Shown here one piece after another: positions 45,335 through 54,549 of a stretch of 64,000 bases of DNA. Source of the stretch: an uncultured Clostridia bacterium (GTDB lineage Bacteria > Bacillota > Clostridia > Oscillospirales > Acutalibacteraceae); the NCBI GenBank assembly GCA_947168445.1, contig CAMVLW010000003.1, positions 16,182 through 80,181 of the forward strand, in the 5' to 3' direction. Both the position numbers and the translations under genes were made by a program. Numbering within the stretch: position 1 is the stretch's first letter; the number at the start of each line of letters is the position of its first letter. Under the pieces are notes generated by a model. That model searched no databases and was not told where the DNA came from. It worked only from the letters and a program-made list of their open reading frames with translations.

Positions 45335-46129
45335 TCAGCTTAATGTGATTCCGATATAAAACTGCTTGGGTAATGCTGTGTTATCGAGCGGGCGAATCAT
45401 GCCGCAGCGGTACGGCTGCGCTTTTTGAAACAGCGGATTCTCTCCCCCGCCAATCAGAGTGAAGCGCCTCACGCCGTTTTGATACAGCAGCGCTTTTAAT
45501 TCCTTAATATCATTATAAATCGCGTAGAACACAACGGTATGTCCGCCGTCCTGCTCGCAGAACGCAAGCGCGCTGCGGCTTTTGAGCACCCTCACGCCAT
45601 AGCAGGCGTAGTATTGCGCCGCGAAATCAACAAAATCTTTATTCCACAAAAGAAAATTATCGCCGTTGCAGACGGCTTGCAGCCGCGCAGCATCCGGCTC
45701 GCCCGGTTCAAAGGTTCCGTCCTCAGAATTGAGTGTAACTGACGAAGCAGCGCCGTTTGGCAGATACCCCAGCCGCGCATAAAAGCGGTAGAGTCCGTCG
45801 TCGGCAGGCAGCAGCGCGGAAAAGCTGTCGCCGCGCCGTTTGGCGTCATCAAGGGCGAATTTTACCAAAGCGGACATGATACCCTTGCCGCGATATGCGG
45901 GCAGCGTTGCCGCGCCGCAAAGGTAATGCGCCTTTTTGCCGCAGAGCGTGCAGTCAATCAGATACAGCGCCGCGATTGGCTGATTCTCATGCTCAGCGAG
46001 ATAGCCGTGCGTATCCGATAAGTTTCTTTTAAAGAATAAATCCACCGCCTCGCGGCTTTCTTCAAAGCAACTGAGCCACAACTCGGTTACTGCGGAAAGG
46101 TCGCGGGCGTTCATTTGTCTGTAAATCAT
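45335..46129 (-). CDS. GNAT-family N-acetyltransferase
   Basis: The protein has 264 residues. The acetyl-CoA binding motif A is present at about residues 75-95 (GAATLPAYRGKGIMSALV), followed by motif B (LYRFYARLGYLPNG). The C-terminal half, of about 120 residues, is a second GNAT-like or sterol-carrier-like region that I cannot assign, as in Eis-like proteins. The substrate is unknown. It overlaps the upstream DUF2156 gene by 4 bases (ATGA) and is followed by the DJ-1 gene after 14 bases. Confidence 0.9.
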   Translation of the reverse strand: MIYRQMNARDLSAVTELWLSCFEESREAVDLFFKRNLSDTHGYLAEHENQPIAALYLIDCTLCGKKAHYLCGAATLPAYRGKGIMSALVKFALDDAKRRGDSFSALLPADDGLYRFYARLGYLPNGAASSVTLNSEDGTFEPGEPDAARLQAVCNGDNFLLWNKDFVDFAAQYYACYGVRVLKSRSALAFCEQDGGHTVVFYAIYNDIKELKALLYQNGVRRFTLIGGGENPLFQKAQPYRCGMIRPLDNTALPKQFYIGITLS

Positions 46130-47016
46130 GAGATTGGGGTCGCGTTGAAGCGGTCAAGAATAATCGCGGGATGGTAAGAAAGCTTCGCCTTGCGCAAGCC
46201 CTCCATATCCATATCCTCCTCGCGGTTGATATATTCGTAGCGCGTCAGCGTTTTGGCAAATTCGTTGTTGATAACCGCGTAAATGCCGTCGTATTCGCGC
46301 AGCGCTTTTTCAAAGATAACGTCAAAGCATTTCGGGGAAATTTCGTTGCCCATAGTCATCGCAACGGGCTTGCGGTCAACATAAAGCAACGCGCCGTGCA
46401 TGTGAAGTTCCTCAAACTCCTCACAGGCTTTTTTGAACACGGCATATTCGCCGTACTGACGGTAATCAATGTCATTTTCGGCGCACCACAGCTTCATGAC
46501 CTCAAGCGCGTCGGCAAGATTTTGTCTGTCCATTGTCTGAAAACAGGTCAAGTCGGCATAGGTGCGGTAGAATTTGGAAATATGGTTGCGCTTGGCGTGG
46601 TACTTTTTTCCCGCCAAGGTCGCCAAATCGCGCGAGGTGTAGATATAATCCTGGTTGCCCGGCTCGCGGCGGTAGGAAAAGCGGTTCGGGAACAGTTCCT
46701 CCAGCTTGTCGCGCTCCTGCCGCGTCATGTAGGCGAAATACACCGACTGACCGCGTTCCTTCGCGTCGGCAAAAACAGCCTCAATTGCGCCCGCGACGTT
46801 CCTTCCGCTCGGCAGGCAGTAGCCCCACACGCGCTCTTCATCGCGGAAATACGCCTTAATCAGCGTGCCGTCAAACACCGCGACGCGCAGCAAATACTCC
46901 TCGTTCCAGAGATAGCCGTTGACAAAATTGCGCTCGCAGCCGAGCGCGTCGGTATAATCATAGTATGTCTTGTATTCTTCGAGTTTTTCCTTTTGAAGCG
47001 GTTGAAAATCTAACAT
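46126..47016 (-). CDS. DUF2156 / phosphatidylglycerol lysyltransferase-like protein
   Basis: The protein has 296 residues. The plan of two tandem acyltransferase-like folds, with QDYIYTSRDLATLAGKKYHA, KRNHISKF and PVAMTMGNEIS, matches the soluble DUF2156 (LPG_synthase_C) family, which is related to the catalytic domain of MprF. There are no membrane helices, unlike MprF itself. Related soluble proteins are thought to transfer aminoacyl groups, but the acceptor here is unknown. It overlaps tmk by 7 bases and the GNAT gene by 4, so the three are translated as a unit. Confidence 0.85.
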   Translation of the reverse strand: MLDFQPLQKEKLEEYKTYYDYTDALGCERNFVNGYLWNEEYLLRVAVFDGTLIKAYFRDEERVWGYCLPSGRNVAGAIEAVFADAKERGQSVYFAYMTRQERDKLEELFPNRFSYRREPGNQDYIYTSRDLATLAGKKYHAKRNHISKFYRTYADLTCFQTMDRQNLADALEVMKLWCAENDIDYRQYGEYAVFKKACEEFEELHMHGALLYVDRKPVAMTMGNEISPKCFDVIFEKALREYDGIYAVINNEFAKTLTRYEYINREEDMDMEGLRKAKLSYHPAIILDRFNATPIS

Positions 47017-47678
47017 AAATAGGGCTGAACCACGCTTTCTATCTCTTGGGCAATGTCCTGAATCGGGCGGATGGCGCCGTTTTCACAGCAGTTGATAATG
47101 TGCCAGCCGCATTTTTCAGCGGCATAAAGTGCGCTGTCGCGGCAGGTGAGGAGAAATTGCAGGTTGCTTTCGTGCAAATCCTTTTTGCTGTTGTCGCCGC
47201 CGTAGCGCTGTTCCATCAGCTTTTGCGACACATCAGGCGCAACGTCAAGATAAATCACCGCGTCGGGACGCGGGAGTTCCAGCTTGTTGTACTCAAAATC
47301 CTCCTGCCAGCTAATGAAGCCGTCGCGCTGCTCAGGGCTGACCTTCGCCATCTGATAGATGATGTTGGAGGTGCAGTAGCGGTCGCTGAGGAGCACCGCG
47401 CCGTTTTCGGCGTCGTGCTTCCAGCCGCGCAAAAAGCTCGCCGCGCGGTCTACCGCATAAAACGCAGAGGCGGCATAGGCGTTGACGTCCTCCGGCTTGC
47501 TGCCGAATTCGCCGCCGAGATACATCTTCACAAGCGCCGAGCCGGGGCTGTCGTAGTCGGGAAATGTCAGCTGCTTTACAGGCAATCCGTGCTCTTTCAG
47601 CTTATCCGCCAATATTTTTGTTTGAGTCGCCTTGCCGCTGCCGTCAAGCCCTTCTATCACAATCAATTTTGACTGCAT
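47010..47678 (-). CDS. tmk: Thymidylate kinase
   Basis: The protein has 222 residues. The P-loop GLDGSGKATQTKIL has Ala after GK, a known variant in Firmicutes. Further motifs are the DRY-type LLSDRYCTSNIIYQ and the LID region RYGGDNSKKDLHESNLQFL, and the base-binding residues FPDYDSP are present. It phosphorylates dTMP to dTDP. ATG 47678 follows AAAGGAGGGG. It is first in the eight-gene operon running to alaS; an excellent promoter lies upstream at 47728-47756. Confidence 0.96.
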   Translation of the reverse strand: MQSKLIVIEGLDGSGKATQTKILADKLKEHGLPVKQLTFPDYDSPGSALVKMYLGGEFGSKPEDVNAYAASAFYAVDRAASFLRGWKHDAENGAVLLSDRYCTSNIIYQMAKVSPEQRDGFISWQEDFEYNKLELPRPDAVIYLDVAPDVSQKLMEQRYGGDNSKKDLHESNLQFLLTCRDSALYAAEKCGWHIINCCENGAIRPIQDIAQEIESVVQPYLC

Positions 47679-47727
47679 TTTTGCCCCTCCTTTGAACCCT
47701 ATGACTCCATTTTACATAATTATTAGT

Positions 47728-47756
47728 ATTATAACAGTTTTCACCGAATTTTGCAA
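47728..47756 (-). promoter_or_regulatory. Sigma-A promoter of the tmk-alaS operon
   Basis: Minus strand: TTGCAA (47756-47751), a 17-base spacer and a perfect TATAAT (47733-47728), about 50 bases before the tmk start. Confidence 0.8.
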
Positions 47757-47793
47757 GGTATATCGCCCATATCGTAAAAGAAAATATATGCAA

Positions 47794-47830
47794 AAAGACT
47801 GTCCGGAGAAAAACTCTCCAAACAGTCTTT
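47794..47830 (-). terminator. Terminator of the amino acid ABC transporter operon
   Basis: AAAGACTGTCCGGAGA (47794-47809) pairs with TCTCCAAACAGTCTTT (47815-47830), with a small internal mismatch. On the minus strand it follows the ATPase stop at 47848 and runs into TTTTTG. Confidence 0.88.
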
Positions 47831-47847
47831 GTATTTGATGTATTCTG

Positions 47848-48657
47848 TTAGTCGCTGTACTGGTTAAAGCGGGACAAAAACGCCTGTGTGCGGGGACTTT
47901 GCGGGTTTTCGATTACCTGCTGCGGCGTTCCCTCTTCCTCAATCACGCCGTCCGCCATGAAAATCACCTTGTCCGCAACGTCGCGGGCAAAGCTGATTTC
48001 GTGTGTAACGACCACCATCGTGCTGTCGGAGCCTTTGAGACCCTTGATAACGTTGAGCACCTCGCCCGTCAGTTCGGGGTCGAGCGCGGAGGTGGGCTCG
48101 TCAAAGCAGAGCACGTCGGGATTGAGCGCCAAAGCGCGGGCAATCGCCACACGCTGCTGCTGTCCGCCGCTGAGGTTGCACGGATATTCGTCGCGCTTTT
48201 CTGTCAGACCGACCTTTTTGAGCAGCTGCATCGCTTCTTCGTTGATTTTTTCAACCGCTTCCTTATAGTTGGAAGCACCCATGTATTCGCCGTTTTCCTT
48301 AATGTACTCCTTTGCAAGCAGCTTGGGAGCGAGCACGAGATTCTCAAACACGGTGTACTGCGGAAACAGGTTAAACTGCTGAAACACCATGCCGAAATGC
48401 AGGCGGTTTTTGCGGATTTCCTTCTCGGTTTTCTTGGAAGGGTCGTCGCAATCGTAAAGAACCTTGCCCCCGACAGAAATCACGCCTCTCTGCGGGGTTT
48501 CAAGAAAATTAATGCAGCGCAAAAGCGTCGTTTTGCCCGAACCCGAAGAACCGATAATCGCCAGCACCTCGCCCTTTTCGAGCGAAAAGCTGATGTCCTT
48601 GAGCACCTCGGTGCGGTCAAAGCTTTTTTGAATATTTTTGACTTCTAATAATGCCAT
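47848..48657 (-). CDS. Amino acid ABC transporter ATP-binding protein (GlnQ-like)
   Basis: The protein has 269 residues. Walker A is [11 protein letters not shown], the Q-loop lies in [12 protein letters not shown], the signature is [16 protein letters not shown], Walker B is [14 protein letters not shown] and the switch histidine is in [10 protein letters not shown]. An insertion of about 25 residues after the Q-loop ([20 protein letters not shown]) is slightly longer than in typical GlnQ/HisP proteins. It energises uptake through the permease encoded 11 bases upstream and the lipoprotein before that. Confidence 0.96.
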   Translation of the reverse strand: MALLEVKNIQKSFDRTEVLKDISFSLEKGEVLAIIGSSGSGKTTLLRCINFLETPQRGVISVGGKVLYDCDDPSKKTEKEIRKNRLHFGMVFQQFNLFPQYTVFENLVLAPKLLAKEYIKENGEYMGASNYKEAVEKINEEAMQLLKKVGLTEKRDEYPCNLSGGQQQRVAIARALALNPDVLCFDEPTSALDPELTGEVLNVIKGLKGSDSTMVVVTHEISFARDVADKVIFMADGVIEEEGTPQQVIENPQSPRTQAFLSRFNQYSD

Positions 48658-48668
48658 GCCGCTCCCCC

Positions 48669-49322
48669 TTAACCTTTGTAGTAATCGAGCTTCTTCTCAA
48701 GATAACGGAAGAGCAGGGTCAGTCCGCCGCAGAACAGCAGGAAGAACGCGCCGGTGTAGAAAATCGGCCAGATTAAGCCTTCCTTGGTGAAGCGCTCGGC
48801 GTTTTTCAGGATTTCTCCAACCGCAATGACGCGGGCAAGCGAGGTGTCCTTGACCAGCGTGATGATTTCATTGCTGATGGGCGCGATAATGCGCTTGACA
48901 ACCTGCATTAAAACGACCTTAAAGAAAATCTGACTTTTCTTCATGCCGAGCACATAGCCCGCCTCGTACTGTCCCTTGGGAATCGCTTCGATTCCGCCGC
49001 GGTAAATCTCGGAAAAATAAGCGGCATAGTTGATGATAAAGGCAATCATCGCCGCGCCCATGCGGTCGCTGAACTTAAACGAACCGTCCGATAACAGCGG
49101 CGGAATGTAATAAACCACAAAAAGCTGCAGCATGAGCGGGGTGCCGCGAATGATCCATACAAAGGTTCTGCAAACCGCTTTCAGAGGCTTGAAGCTCGAC
49201 ATAGAGCCGAACGAGATTATCAAACCGAGCGGCAGCGCGGCAATCAGGGTGACACCAAAGAGAAGGCAGTTCTCTTTGAAGCCGTCTAATAATTGTAGGG
49301 TGATACTCCAGAATTGTTCCAT
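48669..49322 (-). CDS. Amino acid ABC transporter permease (HisM/GlnP family)
   Basis: The protein has 217 residues with about five membrane helices. The family motif [14 protein letters not shown] and the ATPase-contacting EAA loop ([20 protein letters not shown]) are clear, followed by [15 protein letters not shown]. It forms the membrane channel as a homodimer. It lies between the substrate-binding lipoprotein gene (4 bases) and the ATPase gene (11 bases). Confidence 0.96.
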   Translation of the reverse strand: MEQFWSITLQLLDGFKENCLLFGVTLIAALPLGLIISFGSMSSFKPLKAVCRTFVWIIRGTPLMLQLFVVYYIPPLLSDGSFKFSDRMGAAMIAFIINYAAYFSEIYRGGIEAIPKGQYEAGYVLGMKKSQIFFKVVLMQVVKRIIAPISNEIITLVKDTSLARVIAVGEILKNAERFTKEGLIWPIFYTGAFFLLFCGGLTLLFRYLEKKLDYYKG

Positions 49323-49326
49323 CAGA

Positions 49327-50202
49327 TTACGCGGGCTTTACCAGAAGAAGGTCGGTGAGGTTGTATTTCTTTGCAATTTCAGCCAGCTTGCCGCTGTTGG
49401 CAACTGCCTGAATCGCTTCGTTTACTTTAGTGAGCGTGGTACCGCTGTTCTTTCTGAGCGCAATACCGTACTGCTCGGGAGCAAAGGACTGCGCCTCAAC
49501 AACAGAGAGTTCGGCATAGTCGGAGCCTTCTCTGAGGGTGCCGATGGACATAACATAGTCAATCACCGCAATGTCGGCAGTGCCTGCCTTGACTTCAAGC
49601 AAAGCGGTGGACTGTGCTTCTACGCTTTCAAAGCTTGCGTCCGCGAAGTAAGCGTCGGAGGTGGCAACCTCTTCGCCTGCGGAGCCTGCTTCGGCAACAA
49701 CCTTCGCCCCTTTAAGACCGTCGGCGGTGCTGTACTTTTCAACATTGTCCTTTTTGCAAACCATGACCTGCTTGTTTTCCATGTAGGGAACGGAGATGTC
49801 CATGTTCGCCTGACGCTCGGGAGTGATGGTGAGTCCGTTCCAAATGCAGTCGATTGCCTTGGAAGAAAGCTCAAGCTCCTTGGAATCCCACTCGATTTCC
49901 TGGAAGGAGGGCTGTAAGCCAAGTTCCGCGCAAACTGCCTCGGCAAATTCGGTTTCGAAGCCGGTCAGCTTGCCGTCGGCGTCTTTGTAGTTCATCGGTT
50001 CAAAGTAAGTGATACCCACGGTGAGGGTACCCTTGTTCTGGAGATAAGTCCAGTCGTCGGTACCGGCGGAGTCAGCGGTTGCCTTTGCCGCAGCGGTGGT
50101 GTCCTCTGTCTTGGATTCCTTCTTGTCGCCGGAACCGCCGCAGCCCGCAAGCGCGGTGACGGTCATCATGCCGGCGAGCATGAGTGCCATAATCTTTTTC
50201 AT
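49327..50202 (-). CDS. Amino acid ABC transporter substrate-binding lipoprotein
   Basis: The protein has 291 residues. ATG 50202 is chosen because TTTGGAGGAA precedes it and a lipoprotein signal peptide follows (MMTVTALAGCGGSG, lipobox LAGC). The type 2 periplasmic-binding fold is recognisable: GTLTVGITYFEPMNYKD, GFETEFAEAVCAELG, CIWNGLTITPERQANMDIS, PYMENKQVM, GTADIAVIDYVMS. It would be lipid-anchored outside the cell and deliver a polar amino acid (possibly glutamine or cystine; not decidable by eye). Confidence 0.95.
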   Translation of the reverse strand: MKKIMALMLAGMMTVTALAGCGGSGDKKESKTEDTTAAAKATADSAGTDDWTYLQNKGTLTVGITYFEPMNYKDADGKLTGFETEFAEAVCAELGLQPSFQEIEWDSKELELSSKAIDCIWNGLTITPERQANMDISVPYMENKQVMVCKKDNVEKYSTADGLKGAKVVAEAGSAGEEVATSDAYFADASFESVEAQSTALLEVKAGTADIAVIDYVMSIGTLREGSDYAELSVVEAQSFAPEQYGIALRKNSGTTLTKVNEAIQAVANSGKLAEIAKKYNLTDLLLVKPA

Positions 50203-50271
50203 ACGTTTTGTTCCTCCAAAATTAGTTTTGATTTCAGGTTTCGCAATCGTGCCGAACGCACAACAGTGATT

Positions 50272-50300
50272 ATTATACATTATCACGTTAACAAAGTAAA
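50272..50300 (-). promoter_or_regulatory. Promoter of the amino acid ABC transporter operon
   Basis: Minus strand: TTTACT (50300-50295), a 17-base spacer and a perfect TATAAT (50277-50272), about 70 bases before ATG 50202. Confidence 0.6.
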
Positions 50301-50386
50301 GCGTTTTTGTAAAAAAACTGAATTTTGGTTATTTTCCCCATGCTGTTAATTCCTATTTCGAAAAATAGCGCCTTTTTATCAAAAAA

Positions 50387-50472
50387 GCGGCGTGAAGCCG
50401 CACCTGATTCCACCGTTGAAAAAACGCAAATTCCTTTTACAGAAAAAAGAGCGCACCCAAAGGTACGCTCTT
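50387..50472 (-). terminator. Two tandem terminators of the amylase operon
   Basis: The first hairpin after the amylase stop is AAGAGCGCACC (50447-50457) with GGTACGCTCTT (50462-50472), followed on the minus strand by TTTTTTCTG. The second is GCGGC (50387-50391) with GCCGC (50397-50401), followed by TTTTTT. Confidence 0.85.
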
Positions 50473-50484
50473 CGTGATGAACAA

Positions 50485-52884
50485 TTATTTGAGATAGGTG
50501 GACGAGCCGCCGATTTTGCCGTCAATGCCGGTGAAACCGAAAGCGCAGCAAACATAAACTCTCATGTTTGCCTTGCCGATGGACGGAACGGTGAGGGTTC
50601 CGTTGGAAACGGTCTGGGTGTCGCCTGTGACGGCGTCAATATAAAGACCGTTGGGAATGTTCTTAAAGGTTGCGCCGCCGGAAACGGAAACACACGCCAA
50701 GCTGTCAACACCGTCGCCGGTGTAACGGCGGATATATGCCATGCCGCCGCTGACGTAGCTTGAAGAAGTGGTGTACTGACCCTTTTGCAGTGCGGGAATC
50801 GCACGGCGGATTTTGTTCAGCTTCATCAAATGCTGAGAAAGCGCGGAATCCAGCGTGTTCTTCACGGTGCCGGAAGCGACGTATTCACCAAAGTCGCTGG
50901 CGTTAACTTCACCCTCAAGGTAATCGCCGTAATATGCTCTGCCGGAATCCTCAAGGGAAATCAGGGTGCCCTTGTCAATGAGATTGCCCTTCTTGAACTC
51001 AACCTCGGAGCCGTAGTAGATACACGGAATACCGCGGAAGGTCCACATCAAATCCATGTTCTCCGCCCAGGTGGACTCGCCGCCGGTGAAGCGGGTGGTC
51101 TCCTGCGGCTGCTCAGGCGCATAGTCGTGGGAATCAACATACATCACGTTGTAGGTTGCGTCGTTGTAGTACTTGTCAACGCCCTTCGCGAAGTTGAAGG
51201 CGTTGGAAGCGCTGCCGAACATGCGGTGCATCTGGAAGTCAATCGCTTCCATGCCGGACGCCATAGAACGGTCGGGCTCATGATAGCTGATACCGTTGAG
51301 GAGCGCGTTCTGCGAGGTCGGCTCAAGGCTGTCGAGATTCTTGTTGTAATTATCCTCTTCCAGATAATGGTCAAACACAAGGTTCATGTTCTCGTTGATT
51401 TCTTCTTTGGACGTTCCCCAGTTCCACTGCTCTGCCCACTTGGAATTCGGTTCCTTCCAAGTGTAGTAGGGCGTGCTTTCCTCCGCGTGTCCGCGGTACC
51501 AAACCTGCGTGTAGCGGGTGCAGATTTCGCCGAACATCAGGAAGTTGTTCTTGCCTGCCGCCTTTGCCGCGTCGTAAATCTGGTCGTTGAACATCAGGTT
51601 CAGGGAAAGGCGCGGAATGTGACGGACGGTATCAACACGGAATCCGTCTACGCCGCGGTTGATGTATTGGCCGTAGGTTTCGGTGATATACTCCGCAACA
51701 GCGGGATTCTCAGTGTTGAGGTCAACGCAGTCGCCCGCAATCTGGGAGAATTTGGTTGTCCAGTCGTCGTAGTTCGGGCTCTGGAAATAACCTGTGTGAT
51801 AATAGTTGTTGGGGTTATAGATTTCGCTTTCGGAAACCTTGTTCATCGCGTAGTCCGACTTTGCGGGCTGCGGACCTGTGCTGTTGCCGTTATCGCCCGA
51901 ATAGGTGGTGTTCTTCATCAGGTTCAGGCGCTGGTCATACTGCACGCCGGGCTTCTGCGCCCAATATTCGGCAGCGGATTTCAGACCGTAGGTGTTGAGC
52001 AGGTAATCGGTGGGAATCATCGACTCCTCCAGATTGGACAAATCCTTGGTCAAATCCTTTGTGAACAGCGGGCAGAAGTGGCTTTCACCGAAGTTGCCGG
52101 TGTGCTGAAGCACAACGTCCTGATAAATCTTCATGCCCTTTTCGTGAATGGCGCGCACCAAATCGTCAAAGTCGAAGTCGTCGCTTTCATAGCGGGCGTC
52201 AACGGTTGAAAAGTCCATTGCGTGATAGCCGTGATAGTCATAGCCGGACGCATTGGTGACAATCGGGGTGACCCAGATCGCGTTGAAGCCGAGCGCCTTG
52301 ATATAGTCAAGCTTTTCGGCAAGACCCTTAAAGTCGCCGCGCCACGCGGGATCGCTGTCGGGGTTGTTGGCAACGTCGTCGTCCCAACAATGGACGTTGT
52401 TGCCCTTGTCGCCGTCGTAGAAGCGGGTCGTCATGACAAAGTAGATGGTATCCTCACGCGGGTCGATGCTGTCGGTGGGCGTGACGTCGTCGGGATTGTA
52501 CTTTGTCCATTTGCCGTTCTTGAACCACCATTCCTTTGAGGCGTTGGTGATTTTCTGTTCCTTGGAATACTGCTTGCCGTCTTTATCCGTAACGAGTACA
52601 TTCACCTTGGTGATGTTGGCTACGGTGTAGTTGAACCAATCACCGGACGCTGTCATTTTTTCACCGGGATAGGCTTTTGACATGGCGTCGTTTGTCGGCA
52701 GAGAGTTCCACAAATAAAGGTATGGCTGCGCTAATCCGTCTTGGTGAACGTGAATCATGATACTCGACGGGGTATCGGAAACCGGTTCCCCGTCGGATTC
52801 AGCGGCTGAAACCGCAACGATTCCAACCGCAATTAACATCACAAGAGCAAGAATGAGCGCAAGCGCTTTTTTCATTCTTGACAT
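50485..52884 (-). CDS. Extracellular GH13 alpha-amylase with N-terminal starch-binding module
   Basis: The protein has 799 residues. ATG 52884 has GGAGG 7 bases upstream; a second ATG at 52875 is in frame. A signal peptide (to about residue 27) is followed by a CBM26-like module at about 40-130 (IMIHVHQDG, PYLYLWN, AYPGEKMTASG). The GH13 barrel runs from about 145, with conserved regions DVVLQH (256-261), GFRVDTVRH (nucleophile Asp418), LMFGEIC (acid/base Glu453) and VDSHD (Asp587, with Ser in place of the usual Asn). The C-terminal beta domain ends the chain, with no dockerin and no anchor. It hydrolyses alpha-1,4 glucans outside the cell. The gene follows the dockerin/CBM26 protein gene by 26 bases with no promoter between them. 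Confidence 0.95.
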   Translation of the reverse strand: MSRMKKALALILALVMLIAVGIVAVSAAESDGEPVSDTPSSIMIHVHQDGLAQPYLYLWNSLPTNDAMSKAYPGEKMTASGDWFNYTVANITKVNVLVTDKDGKQYSKEQKITNASKEWWFKNGKWTKYNPDDVTPTDSIDPREDTIYFVMTTRFYDGDKGNNVHCWDDDVANNPDSDPAWRGDFKGLAEKLDYIKALGFNAIWVTPIVTNASGYDYHGYHAMDFSTVDARYESDDFDFDDLVRAIHEKGMKIYQDVVLQHTGNFGESHFCPLFTKDLTKDLSNLEESMIPTDYLLNTYGLKSAAEYWAQKPGVQYDQRLNLMKNTTYSGDNGNSTGPQPAKSDYAMNKVSESEIYNPNNYYHTGYFQSPNYDDWTTKFSQIAGDCVDLNTENPAVAEYITETYGQYINRGVDGFRVDTVRHIPRLSLNLMFNDQIYDAAKAAGKNNFLMFGEICTRYTQVWYRGHAEESTPYYTWKEPNSKWAEQWNWGTSKEEINENMNLVFDHYLEEDNYNKNLDSLEPTSQNALLNGISYHEPDRSMASGMEAIDFQMHRMFGSASNAFNFAKGVDKYYNDATYNVMYVDSHDYAPEQPQETTRFTGGESTWAENMDLMWTFRGIPCIYYGSEVEFKKGNLIDKGTLISLEDSGRAYYGDYLEGEVNASDFGEYVASGTVKNTLDSALSQHLMKLNKIRRAIPALQKGQYTTSSSYVSGGMAYIRRYTGDGVDSLACVSVSGGATFKNIPNGLYIDAVTGDTQTVSNGTLTVPSIGKANMRVYVCCAFGFTGIDGKIGGSSTYLK

Positions 52885-52910
52885 TTATTATCCTCCGGTA
52901 GTTGTAATGG

Positions 52911-54521
52911 TCAGCCCATGTTGTCAACAATGTATCTCTGGAGAGCGGTAACGTCCTTGATAGAGATTCTGTTGTCGAGGTTCATGTCGCCGAGCGCGAG
53001 GGTTACATTGTAGCCGGAATACTCAGCGAGATACTTTTGGATATGGGTAACGTCCATGACGTTGATGGTCTTGTCCATGTTGACGTCGCCGCGCTGGTAG
53101 CCGGACGGAGTGGTCGGCTGCGTTGCCTGTGTGGGCTGGGTCGCCTCGGTGGGCTTCACAGTCGGCTGGGTTGCCTCGGTGGGCTTCACGGTAGGAAGGG
53201 TTGCCTGTGTGGGCTGGGTCGGAATATCGCCGCCGGTTGCGTTCAGGGTGAAGGTCTTGGTGACGGTCACGTTATCGGAAGCCTGAACAAATACGCTGAC
53301 AGTATACTTGCCTTCGCTGTAGGGAGTGAAGGAATAGGAAGCGTTGAGGGTGTAGTAGGGAGTGTTCTGCTTGCCGCTGGGATCAACCACAACGTACTTG
53401 TAGAACAGCAGGTTGGTGCCGGTCTTGCCGCCGCCTGCGCCGACATTGACGGTAACAGCGCTGCCTGTCTTGACATAAGCCTCTGCAGCGGGGCTGACGG
53501 TCTTGATAATCGGAGCGGTAACGCCGCTGTCGCTTGCGACATCAAGGGTCAGGCTGCGGGTGTTGGTGTTGCCTGCGTTGTCCTTGAAGTCAAAGGTGAC
53601 GGTGTAGGTGCCCGCGGCAGTGGGCGTCCATGTTGCGGTGTTGCCGGTGGTGAAATCACGCACGGTGGTGTTGTTCACGCTGAACTTATAGTACACGTCG
53701 CCTTCGGTGCTGGCTGCGCTTGCGGTGAAGGTAACCTCCATGCCGGTGTAAATGTTGCTGTCGGGATTGGCGGAATAGGACTTCACCTGCAGGGGGCTGA
53801 GGTCATAAACCTCCCAGCTGTCAGATGAGGGGTCATAGATATAGCCGTCCTTCGCGGTCAGGTTGCCTGTCTGGTCGTTGCCGTTGAAGATGACGTTGGT
53901 GTAAACGGTGGAATCCGTGTACGACCACACGTCGTCGGAAACCTTCGTCATCGGCTTGCCCGGCCATGCATTGTTCTCATTGCCTGCGCCGCCGTCGCCG
54001 TTCCACATGTAGCAGTTGGGTGCAGACCAGCCTTTGGTGTTTTTCAGGTAAACCGTGATGCCGGAGCCGCTGTGGGCTGTCGGCTGGGTCGCCTGAGTCG
54101 GCTGGGTGTTGTCGCCGCCCTGAGTCGGCGCCTGAGCATACTGCGACCAGCTGCCGTTGGTAATATCGGAAGTCAAATCGCAGATATAACCGTTATAGTT
54201 GGCGTAGGTCAAATCCTTCGTCTGGTTGGTTCCGACGCCGCTGTTGCCGTTGTTAAAGATAATGTTGTTGTAGTCGCCGGTCACCTTGTAGGAATAGACG
54301 CCGCTTTCGCTTGTCGCGGTCATTGCGACGCCCGGCCACTGACCGTTGTTTCCGTTATCGTTCCACATGTAGCAGTATGCCGAGCTCCACGAGCTTGGGA
54401 TTCTGACATAGACGGTGTCGCCGCTTGCCGCGTTTGCGCTGAAGGTCAATGCAAACAGAGCGGTGAGCACGAGTGCTACACAAAGAACAATGCTGATGAT
54501 TTTGTGCTTGCTCTTAATCAT
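52911..54521 (-). CDS. Secreted dockerin protein with two CBM26 starch-binding modules
   Basis: The protein has 536 residues; ATG 54521 has GGAGG 9 bases upstream and starts a signal peptide (cleavage near FSANAAS). Two CBM26 modules are present at about 35-125 (VYVRIPSSW, YMWNDNGNNGQWPGVAM, IIFNNGN) and 155-240 (ITVYLKNTKGW, CYMWNGDGG, AWPGKPM, VIFNGNDQT). Two Ig-like or PKD-like modules follow (YYKFSVNNTTV; KYVVVDPSGKQN). A linker of PTQATQPT-type repeats leads to a C-terminal type I dockerin with two calcium-binding repeats (GDVNMDKTINVMDVTHIQKY; GDMNLDNRISIKDVTALQRY). No catalytic domain is present. It should bind starch and dock to a cohesin scaffold, as in the amylosome of ruminococci. 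It is cotranscribed with the amylase gene. Confidence 0.93.
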   Translation of the reverse strand: MIKSKHKIISIVLCVALVLTALFALTFSANAASGDTVYVRIPSSWSSAYCYMWNDNGNNGQWPGVAMTATSESGVYSYKVTGDYNNIIFNNGNSGVGTNQTKDLTYANYNGYICDLTSDITNGSWSQYAQAPTQGGDNTQPTQATQPTAHSGSGITVYLKNTKGWSAPNCYMWNGDGGAGNENNAWPGKPMTKVSDDVWSYTDSTVYTNVIFNGNDQTGNLTAKDGYIYDPSSDSWEVYDLSPLQVKSYSANPDSNIYTGMEVTFTASAASTEGDVYYKFSVNNTTVRDFTTGNTATWTPTAAGTYTVTFDFKDNAGNTNTRSLTLDVASDSGVTAPIIKTVSPAAEAYVKTGSAVTVNVGAGGGKTGTNLLFYKYVVVDPSGKQNTPYYTLNASYSFTPYSEGKYTVSVFVQASDNVTVTKTFTLNATGGDIPTQPTQATLPTVKPTEATQPTVKPTEATQPTQATQPTTPSGYQRGDVNMDKTINVMDVTHIQKYLAEYSGYNVTLALGDMNLDNRISIKDVTALQRYIVDNMG

Positions 54522-54549
54522 AATGATGTTCCTCCATATCATTATTGTG

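Noticed and set aside
47010..47678. tmk P-loop with GKA instead of GKS/T as a sign of inactivation
   Set aside because: GSGKATQ is a known variant in active Firmicutes thymidylate kinases, and all other motifs are intact.
50785..52209. Plus-strand frame of 474 codons
   Set aside because: It is antisense to the GH13 amylase, whose catalytic motifs are clear on the minus strand.
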